Source: Dietzia aerolata (lineage in GTDB: Bacteria > Actinomycetota > Actinomycetes > Mycobacteriales > Mycobacteriaceae). From it: a stretch of 64,000 bases of DNA. The notes under the pieces are model-generated. The model was not told where the DNA came from. It saw only the letters and a program-made list of their open reading frames with translations, and ran no database searches. Positions 56,327 to 64,000 of this stretch are shown here, piece by piece (positions within the stretch are counted from its first letter, which is position 1; each line of letters opens with the position of its first letter). The stretch covers positions 34,212 to 98,211 of the forward strand of contig NZ_JAALDM010000222.1 in assembly GCF_014144865.1 (NCBI RefSeq), written 5' to 3'. The translations under genes and the position numbers were made by a program.

Positions 56327-57637
56327 ATGTGCCAGATCGAAGGCCACGATTCCTCCCACGACCTGACGACCATCTCCCGTCGCACCGCTCTCGCCGCAGG
56401 TGGCGCGGGGTTGCTAGCCGCAGTGGGTGCGACCGTCCTCGGCACCCCTGCCACCGCCTGGGCCCAGCCCGCCCGGCCGGTCGCCGACGATCTCGACGTC
56501 TATGTGATCGTCACCGACGGCATGAACCCCGGTGAGCTCAATCCCGCTCAGGCCCCGACGCTCAACCGCTGGGCCGACCACGGGACCCGATACACCTCGG
56601 CGCAGGCGCACATGATCGCGGAGACCCTGCCGAACCACACCGCGATGATGACGGGCGTGTTCCCCGACCGCAACGGTGTGCCCTCGAACAGCATCTGGGA
56701 TCACGCCGCCGGCGAGGACCGGACGATGGACAGGGCCGACGACATCACGTACCCGACGGTTCTCGAGCGGGTCCGTGTCGAGACCGGGCTGACCACGGCG
56801 AGCGTGCTGAGCAAGGACTACCTCCACGGAATCTTCGGGGGCAAGGCCTCCGTGCAGTGGGCGCCGTTCCCGCTGGTCCCCATCACAGACCACTCCCTCG
56901 ACGAGTTCACCGTCGAGGCGCTCAAGCGGACGGTCACCGATCACAATCCGCGGTTCACGTTCGTCAATCTCGGGGACATGGACCGGTTCGGCCACATGGA
57001 TCTGACCGGCTACTCCCTGCGTGCCGCCCGTAACCAGGCGGTGTGGAACTCCGACCACAAGCTGTTCCAGTTCGAGCAGTTCCTCCGGGCCACCGGTCGC
57101 TGGGAGCGCTCCGTGATCATCGTTCTCGCCGACCACTCCATGGACTGGTCGGTGCCGGAGAACCTCATCAGCGCCCAGGGTGCACTCGACGCCGATCCGG
57201 CCCTGCGTGGCCGGTTCGGGATCGCCCAGAACGGTGGCGCCGACACGTTCACGTTCATCGGGAACCCGGCCGAGCGGGACGCCGCACTCGCCCGCCTTCG
57301 TGAGGTCGTCGCCGCACTGCCGGGCGTCCGCAGCCTCTACACCCCGGAGGAGTTGCGCCTCGGCGACCGCGCCGGCGACCTGGTCGCGACGGCGCACCAG
57401 GGGTGGCGCTTCTCCGACCCCACGCCGGTCTCCAACCCGATCCCGGGCAACCACGGGCATGAGGTGACCCTGCCGATCCCGTTCTTCATTTCCGGTGGCC
57501 ACCGGATCGTGCGGCACGGACAGGTGATCGACCGGCCGGTGACCACTCGTGACGTGGCGCCCACCGTCGCCCATCTCTTCGGCCTGACTCACGACGACAT
57601 GGACGGCTCCCCCGCCGTCGAAGCGTTCCACCTGTAG
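56327..57637 (+). CDS. Tat-exported alkaline phosphatase-fold phosphodiesterase/pyrophosphatase (PF01663-like)
   Basis: The ATG at 56327 gives 436 residues. The N-terminus is a Tat signal with twin arginine at 18-19 (SRRTALAAGG), a hydrophobic stretch to about 40, and a likely cleavage near ATAWA-QPA (46). The mature domain has the NPP/phosphodiesterase metal pattern: D64 (VTDGMN), T100 as likely nucleophile (ETLPNHTAMMTGVFPDR), D219 and H223 (DRFGH), D269-H270 (LADHSMDW), and H376/H378 (PGNHGHE). It is probably a secreted metal hydrolase of phosphodiesters or nucleotides; the substrate is unknown. A TTG at 56291 is an alternative start. GGTGAAC (56207-56213) and GTTGGTCCAAC (56214-56224) lie in the upstream region shared with rarA. 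Confidence 0.85.
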   Translation: MCQIEGHDSSHDLTTISRRTALAAGGAGLLAAVGATVLGTPATAWAQPARPVADDLDVYVIVTDGMNPGELNPAQAPTLNRWADHGTRYTSAQAHMIAETLPNHTAMMTGVFPDRNGVPSNSIWDHAAGEDRTMDRADDITYPTVLERVRVETGLTTASVLSKDYLHGIFGGKASVQWAPFPLVPITDHSLDEFTVEALKRTVTDHNPRFTFVNLGDMDRFGHMDLTGYSLRAARNQAVWNSDHKLFQFEQFLRATGRWERSVIIVLADHSMDWSVPENLISAQGALDADPALRGRFGIAQNGGADTFTFIGNPAERDAALARLREVVAALPGVRSLYTPEELRLGDRAGDLVATAHQGWRFSDPTPVSNPIPGNHGHEVTLPIPFFISGGHRIVRHGQVIDRPVTTRDVAPTVAHLFGLTHDDMDGSPAVEAFHL

Positions 57638-57675
57638 TCGCGGGTCGCCGCCCTTAGAAAAAGGGGGACGACGAC

Positions 57676-57721
57676 GAGCCGCCCGCCACCCGGTGATCGG
57701 GTGACGGGCGGCTCGGCTTTT
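57676..57721. terminator. Bidirectional terminator between the phosphatase gene and aspS
   Basis: A 10-bp stem GAGCCGCCCG (57676-57685) with CGGGCGGCTC (57705-57714) encloses a second nested repeat, CACCCGGTGATCGGGTG. The plus strand continues GGCTTTT; on the minus strand a T-run follows about 12 bases later. The two flanking genes converge here. Confidence 0.85.
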
Positions 57722-57730
57722 CCCGGTTGG

Positions 57731-59569
<1,839 letters not shown>

Positions 59570-59841
59570 TGCGGTGGTCCTCTCGTCGGGGGGAAGTGAT
59601 GTGTGTAGGGACGTGATGTCGGTAGGTCGGGCGAGGTGTGTTGGTGGTGGTGAAAATAAATCGACGACGACGACAACGACCGTTCACCACCAGCCCAGAC
59701 CCCGGCCAGTCTACGTCCACCCGCCGGATCGGCCTGTGTCGGCCACACGGTGGGTGTACCGCGCAATACTGTAGCCCTGACAGTGCGGGCCCAGCGTTCA
59801 CCCGGATACCGGGCGACCCGCACACGGGAGGGGCAGGGGAC
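59570..59841. promoter_or_regulatory. Divergent aspS / metallopeptidase control region
   Basis: Intergenic region of 272 bases. For the metallopeptidase, TACTGT at 59767-59772 fits a -10 box. An AT-rich patch (GAAAATAAATC, near 59652-59662) followed by CGA triplets stands out in GC-rich surroundings and is a likely part of the aspS promoter. No small gene can be supported. Confidence 0.3.
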
Positions 59842-60759
59842 ATGACGTTCAGGCAGAGCGGCCAACTCGACACCAGTGGCGTCTCCGGCGGCGGCCGGGG
59901 AGGCCGCGGAGGACGTCGAGGGGTAGCCGTGGGCGGCGGTGTCGGTGGCCTCGTCGTCGTCGTCATCGCACTTTTCCTCGGCGTGGACCCCGGCCAGCTC
60001 GGCCTGACCGACGGCGGCGCGGGGGGCCAGGGCGGGTACTCCGACACGGCGGAGCAGTTCCAGACCCACATCGACCAGTGCGACCTCGCCCAGGCCAATT
60101 CCGACACCATCTGCCGGATCGTCGCCACCACCGAGAGCCTCGAGGACGTCTGGACCGCCGAGTTACCCTCCCAGGTGGGCATGGACTGGGTGCAGCCCCA
60201 CACCAACATCTTCACCGGGCAGATCAGTACCGGCTGCGGGGCCGGCTCCTCCGACATCGGGCCGTTCTACTGCCCGGCGGACCAGGAGGTCTACATTGAC
60301 CCTGCGTTCTTCGACGACGTCCTGGTCGGTCGACTCGGCGGATCCCCCGACGGCGCGGCCCAGATGTACGTCGTGGCGCACGAGTTCGGCCACCACCTCC
60401 AGACCATGCTCGGCGACATCCGGCGCTCCCAGCAGGACCCGCGCGGCCCCTCCTCCGGCGCCGTCCGCGTCGAGCTGCAGGCCGACTGCTACGCCGGACT
60501 GTGGGCGCATTACGCCACCACCACGCCGGCGCCCGGCGGCCAGGCGCCGCTGCTGGAGAGCCTGACCGAGCAGGACGTGGACGCGATCATCCAGACCGCC
60601 GAGGCGATCGGTGACGACCACATCCAGAAGGCCGGCGGCGCCCGCGTCGACCCCAGCTCGTGGACGCACGGCTCCTCCGAGATGCGTCGGCAGTGGTTCC
60701 TCATAGGCTACGAGCAGGGCTCCGTGGCCGCCTGCGACACGTTCGCCGCGCAGCTCTGA
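59842..60759 (+). CDS. ypfJ: Membrane-anchored neutral zinc metallopeptidase (YpfJ family)
   Basis: The ATG at 59842 with AGGGG upstream gives 305 residues: a Gly/Arg-rich cytosolic start, one membrane helix (about 28-48), a linker, and an extracellular metallopeptidase domain with the HExxH zinc site at H180-E181-H184 (VVAHEFGHHLQTML). A third-ligand region is around VELQADCYAGLWAHY, and GYEQGSVAACDTFAA ends the domain. Four cysteines between residues 80 and 144 may form disulfides. The family is widespread and its substrate unknown. 68 upstream open codons lack a ribosome binding site. Confidence 0.9.
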   Translation: MTFRQSGQLDTSGVSGGGRGGRGGRRGVAVGGGVGGLVVVVIALFLGVDPGQLGLTDGGAGGQGGYSDTAEQFQTHIDQCDLAQANSDTICRIVATTESLEDVWTAELPSQVGMDWVQPHTNIFTGQISTGCGAGSSDIGPFYCPADQEVYIDPAFFDDVLVGRLGGSPDGAAQMYVVAHEFGHHLQTMLGDIRRSQQDPRGPSSGAVRVELQADCYAGLWAHYATTTPAPGGQAPLLESLTEQDVDAIIQTAEAIGDDHIQKAGGARVDPSSWTHGSSEMRRQWFLIGYEQGSVAACDTFAAQL

Positions 60760-60825
60760 CTCGTCGCAACTGACCCGTCGCGACTGCCCCTCGCTGACTA
60801 ATCCGTCTCGCGGGCGGGTACCGAC

Positions 60826-62106
60826 TCAGCCGTCGAGCAGCCCACGGACGTGGTCGACGACCGAGTCCAGCGGAACCGCGTGCTGCTCCCCCGTCGCCAT
60901 GGTCTTGATCACGGCGGTCCCCGCCTCGAGTTCGTCCTCGCCCACGACGATCGTCACCGCGGCACCGGACCTGTCGGCGGCCTTGAAGGCACCCTTCATC
61001 CCCCGGTCCCCGTAGGCCATGTCGGCACGGAGGCCCGCCCGGCGGAACTGCGCGAGGACGGGGACCATCGCGGCCTTTGCCCGGGCGCCGAGGGCGACGC
61101 CGTACACGTCGACCCGGCCCGTCGCGGACGGATCGATCCCCTCGGCCTGCAATGCCAGCATGGTGCGGTCCACGCCGATCCCGAACCCGATTCCGGACAG
61201 GTCCTGGCCGCCGAGCTGGGCCATCAGCCCGTCGTAGCGGCCGCCGCCGCCGATCCCGGACTGCGCGCCCAGGCCGTCGTGGACGAACTCGAAGGTGGTC
61301 TTGGTGTAGTAGTCCAGGCCGCGGACCATCCGGGGGTTGACGACGTACGGAACGCCGAGCGCATCGAGGTGCGCGCGCACCGCGGCGAAGTGCTCCGCGC
61401 TGGCCTCCGACAGGTGGTCGATCATGAGCGGCGCGTCCTCGAGCTGGGCACGCACCTCGGGGCGTTTGTCGTCCAGCACCCGCAGCGGGTTGATCCTGGC
61501 CCGCGCGCGCGTGGCCTCGTCCAGGTCCAGACCGGCGAGGAATTCCTGCAGGCGCTCCCGGTACTGCGGCCGGCAGGTCTCATCGCCCAGCGAGGTCAGC
61601 TCGAGCCGGAACCCGGACATGCCCAGCGACCGGAACGCCTCGTCGGCCACCGCGATCACCTCGGCATCCAGCGCCGGATCGTCCACGCCGATGGCCTCGA
61701 TCCCCACCTGCTGCAGCTGCCGGTACCGTCCGGCCTGGGGGCGCTCGTAGCGGAAGAACGGGCCCGCGTAGCAGAGCTTGACCGGGAGTTGGCCGCGATC
61801 GAGCCCGTGCTCGATCACCGCGCGCATCACACCGGCCGTGCCCTCAGGGCGCAGGGTCACGCTCCTGCCGCCCCGGTCCTCGAACGTGTACATCTCCTTC
61901 GAGACGACGTCCGTCGACTCCCCCACTCCCCGTGCGAACAGGGTGGTCTCCTCGAAGATCGGCAATTCGATATGTCCGTAGCCCGCCCGCCGAGCGGAAT
62001 GCGTGATGGCGTCCCGCACCGCGACGAACGCGGCCGAGGCCGGGGGCGCGTAGTCGGGCACGCCCTTGGGCGCCTTGATGACGGTCTTCTTCTGTCTACC
62101 GGTCAC
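60826..62106 (-). CDS. hisS: Histidyl-tRNA synthetase
   Basis: Charges tRNA-His. The GTG at 62106 with GAGGAAAG upstream gives 426 residues. Class II motifs are [12 protein letters not shown] at the start, [37 protein letters not shown], and the histidine-binding [12 protein letters not shown] and [11 protein letters not shown]. The C-terminal anticodon domain follows from about 335. 120 open codons upstream overlap the metallo-hydrolase gene and are rejected. Confidence 0.96.
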   Translation of the reverse strand: MTGRQKKTVIKAPKGVPDYAPPASAAFVAVRDAITHSARRAGYGHIELPIFEETTLFARGVGESTDVVSKEMYTFEDRGGRSVTLRPEGTAGVMRAVIEHGLDRGQLPVKLCYAGPFFRYERPQAGRYRQLQQVGIEAIGVDDPALDAEVIAVADEAFRSLGMSGFRLELTSLGDETCRPQYRERLQEFLAGLDLDEATRARARINPLRVLDDKRPEVRAQLEDAPLMIDHLSEASAEHFAAVRAHLDALGVPYVVNPRMVRGLDYYTKTTFEFVHDGLGAQSGIGGGGRYDGLMAQLGGQDLSGIGFGIGVDRTMLALQAEGIDPSATGRVDVYGVALGARAKAAMVPVLAQFRRAGLRADMAYGDRGMKGAFKAADRSGAAVTIVVGEDELEAGTAVIKTMATGEQHAVPLDSVVDHVRGLLDG

Positions 62107-62152
62107 GGGTCGGCTTTCCTCGGTTCTCTCGGGGTACGGATGGATCTGGTGG

Positions 62153-62818
62153 CTACAGGTCGCGCAGGAACGGGTTGGATCGCCGTTCCCGGCCGATCGT
62201 CGTGGACGGTCCGTGTCCGGGCAGGACCACCGCGTCGTCCTCGAGCACCAGGAACTTCTTGGCGATGGATTGCATGAGTACCTCCGTGTCCCCCGCGGGC
62301 AGGTCGGTACGACCGACGCCGTCCTGGAAGAGCACATCGCCGCCCAGGACCACCATCCGTGGTCCCTGCTCGGTCTCCACCATGATGCGGAAGGACACCG
62401 AGCCGGGGCTGTGACCGGGCACGTGGTCAACGTCGAACACCATCGAGCCGAAGGTGAGCGTGTCACCGTCGAAGACCTCGATCACCTCGACCGGTTCGCT
62501 GAACTCCGCGCCCTTGAGCATGGCCGACAGGTCCAGCGACAGTCCTTTCGCGGGATCGGCCAGCATCTGTCGGTCCTCCGGGTGGATGTACGCGGCCACG
62601 CCGTAGTGATCGGCGACCTGCTGGGCGTTCCAGATGTGATCGAGATGCCCGTGGGTCAGCAGCACCGCTCGTGGCCGCAGACCGGCCTCGGACACCTGGC
62701 GCCGGACCTGGGCTTCAGCGTCCTGGCCCGGGTCGACGATCACACAGTCCCCGGACTCGTCAGAAACGATGTAGCAGTTGGTCTGGAACATTCCGGCGGG
62801 AAAACCGACGATCTGCAC
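62153..62818 (-). CDS. Metallo-beta-lactamase-fold hydrolase (glyoxalase II-like)
   Basis: The 221 residues have the THGHLDHIW metal motif (H56, H58, D60, H61), [25 protein letters not shown], and the last ligand in [12 protein letters not shown]. This is a hydroxyacylglutathione-hydrolase-like thioesterase type; because actinobacteria use mycothiol, the natural thiol ester is uncertain. AGGAG is placed 3 bases before the GTG start. It lies upstream of hisS with a 46-base gap, as in Mycobacterium. Confidence 0.9.
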   Translation of the reverse strand: MQIVGFPAGMFQTNCYIVSDESGDCVIVDPGQDAEAQVRRQVSEAGLRPRAVLLTHGHLDHIWNAQQVADHYGVAAYIHPEDRQMLADPAKGLSLDLSAMLKGAEFSEPVEVIEVFDGDTLTFGSMVFDVDHVPGHSPGSVSFRIMVETEQGPRMVVLGGDVLFQDGVGRTDLPAGDTEVLMQSIAKKFLVLEDDAVVLPGHGPSTTIGRERRSNPFLRDL

Positions 62819-63026
62819 GTCACGTACTCCTGTTCTTTTCCAAAACCCACGACGTTTGACGCGGCGCGTCGACCCAAGGGCCCGTCACACCGGAGTGGTG
62901 TTCGGCCAACTCGGCCCGACCTGGTAGACAAGGACCCTGGGCTGGAGCGTCTCGGGACCCACTGGGAACCTACCAATGACGATCCGGCCCACTGTTCCAG
63001 CCTAGTCCAGGTACCCAGGAGGGTCT

Positions 63027-63950
63027 GTGTCCACCAACCAGGAACGCCGAGCGGAGGCTCGTCAGCGCCTCCGCGAACAGATGGAAGCCCAGGCGCGCCG
63101 CGAGAAGCAGCTCAAGATCGCTGCTGCCGCCGTGGTCGTGGTGGTTCTCGCCGGCATCATCGGTGTCGTGGTCTGGAACAAGGCCGAAGAGGCGCGCGCC
63201 GAGGAGTACGCCGCCAACTGGCTCACCTGTGAATACCCCGAGGACACCGCCACCCCGGAGAAGGTCGACCCCGCGCAGTACGAGCAAGAGGGTCCCGAAG
63301 TGCTCGCCGAGATCGAGCGTTTCAACAAGCAGGTCGAAGAGATCGCGGACTCCAAGCGCGACGGCGAGGCCCCGACCGGAGATCAGCCACGCCGAGGCAC
63401 CGCGCAGGTCGACATCACCACCAACAGTGGCGATATCCCGCTCTCCCTTGATCGCGAGGGCGCGCCCTGCAATGTCGCCAGCTTCGTCAACCTCGCCGAG
63501 CAGGGCTACTTCGACGACACCGAATGCCACCGACTGACGGTTGCCGAGGACGGCGCACAGCTGTCCGTTCTGCAGTGTGGCGACCCCACCGGCACGGGCT
63601 TGTCCGGCCCGGGCTACTCGATTATCGATGAGCCCCCCACCGACCTGGCGGTTGCCGAGGACGGATCGGGCATGTCGGTGTACCCGCGCGGTACCGTCGC
63701 CATGGCCAAGTCCCAGAACCCGAACAGTGCCGGGAGCCAGTTCTTCCTCGTCTACGAGGACTCGATGCTTCCGCCCGATTACACGGTGATGGGCACGATC
63801 AGTGAGGCCGGTCTCAAGGTCTTGGACAAGATCACCGACGCCGGCGTCAAGAGCAACGACCAGTCCGACCCTGATTTCCAGCAGCCGAAGAACCCCGTGG
63901 AGATCGAGAAGGTCACCGTCAGCGCCCAGGAGGGCCTGCCGGAGAAGTAA
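63027..63950 (+). CDS. ppiB: Membrane-anchored peptidyl-prolyl cis-trans isomerase, cyclophilin type
   Basis: The GTG at 63027 with AGGAGGG upstream gives 307 residues: a charged cytosolic helix (RAEARQRLREQMEAQARR), one membrane helix (about 30-50), a linker, and an extracytoplasmic cyclophilin domain (about 128-300). The domain has VASFVNLAEQGYFDDTECHRLT, AMAKSQNPNSAGSQFFLVY and YTVMGTISEAGLKVLDKI. The usual FHR active-site motif reads CHRLT, so catalytic strength is uncertain. It is divergent from the metallo-hydrolase gene and followed by a terminator. Confidence 0.93.
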   Translation: MSTNQERRAEARQRLREQMEAQARREKQLKIAAAAVVVVVLAGIIGVVVWNKAEEARAEEYAANWLTCEYPEDTATPEKVDPAQYEQEGPEVLAEIERFNKQVEEIADSKRDGEAPTGDQPRRGTAQVDITTNSGDIPLSLDREGAPCNVASFVNLAEQGYFDDTECHRLTVAEDGAQLSVLQCGDPTGTGLSGPGYSIIDEPPTDLAVAEDGSGMSVYPRGTVAMAKSQNPNSAGSQFFLVYEDSMLPPDYTVMGTISEAGLKVLDKITDAGVKSNDQSDPDFQQPKNPVEIEKVTVSAQEGLPEK

Positions 63951-63970
63951 CCCCAGAGCCCGATCCGAGA

Positions 63971-64000
63971 ACGGCCCCCGCCCTGCAGGGCGGGGGCCGT
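63971..64000 (+). terminator. Terminator hairpin after ppiB (at window edge)
   Basis: A perfect 13-bp stem (63971-63983 with 63988-64000) with TGCA loop begins 20 bases after the ppiB stop. Any T-run lies beyond the window. Confidence 0.75.

Noticed and set aside
56414..57631. 405-codon minus-strand open frame across the phosphatase
   Set aside because: The plus-strand frame has a Tat signal and a full metal site; the antisense frame has no domain features.
60850..62277. 475-codon plus-strand open frame across hisS
   Set aside because: Antisense to histidyl-tRNA synthetase; His/Arg/Gly-rich shadow composition.

Overview
The window is a GC-rich, almost fully coding actinobacterial chromosome segment made of core metabolic and information-processing genes. 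The signature genes are opcA, whiA, a mycobacterial-type integration host factor (mihF), cuvA/yvcK, a helicase-degenerate priA and a type-2 pyrF. Gene order matches, from memory, the Mycobacterium blocks around ctaA-qor-ctaB-tkt-tal-zwf-opcA-pgl, secG-tpi-pgk-gap-whiA-rapZ-uvrC-rib-rpe-rsmB-fmt-priA-metK-coaBC-rpoZ-gmk-mihF-pyr and nusB-efp-pepQ-aro-mltG-ruvX-alaS. The pyrR/nusB join resembles Corynebacterium. I place it in Mycobacteriales, possibly Dietzia or a relative; the sequence alone does not prove the genus. No tRNA, rRNA, IS element, prophage or CRISPR array was seen.

Layout. Positions 1-5172 hold heme A and cytochrome oxidase assembly: the end of an ABC permease, ctaA, a repeat-rich unknown protein on the minus strand, qor and ctaB. 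From 5348 to 11816 runs the pentose phosphate operon tkt-tal-zwf-opcA-pgl on the plus strand. From 11929 to 56156 nearly everything is on the minus strand. In transcription order this stretch reads: rarA; alaS-ruvX; mltG-aroE-aroC-aroK-aroB-pepQ-efp-nusB; pyrR-pyrB-pyrC-(PH-like membrane protein)-carA-carB-pyrF; mihF-gmk-rpoZ-coaBC; metK; priA; def-fmt-rsmB; rpe-ribD-ribE-ribBA-ribH-(PH membrane protein)-uvrC-rapZ-cuvA-whiA; gap-pgk-tpiA; secG. From 56327 to 64000 the strands alternate: a Tat-exported phosphodiesterase/phosphatase, aspS, a zinc metallopeptidase, hisS, a metallo-beta-lactamase-fold hydrolase, and a membrane-anchored cyclophilin.

How it works together. The pentose phosphate operon supplies NADPH, ribose-5-P and erythrose-4-P. 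The pyr, riboflavin and aromatic operons use pentose or erythrose phosphates, so the window is a compact set of linked pathways. Start/stop overlaps of 1-4 bases are pervasive and suggest translational coupling. The seven pyr genes form one unbroken overlap chain of about 8.9 kb. It is preceded by a short leader with a match to the PyrR-binding RNA consensus right next to the ribosome binding site.

No obviously new multi-gene system is present. The best second-look items are: the PyrR leader plus coupled operon; the 503-residue protein with six KAPGG repeats between the heme genes; an inverted repeat reaching the alaS start codon; palindromes between gap and pgk; a structured 418-base gap before mihF; and several TANNNT boxes 6-7 bases ahead of start codons that suggest leaderless mRNAs. 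Most start codons were re-assigned from overlaps, ribosome binding sites and family length, because open frames often run well upstream.
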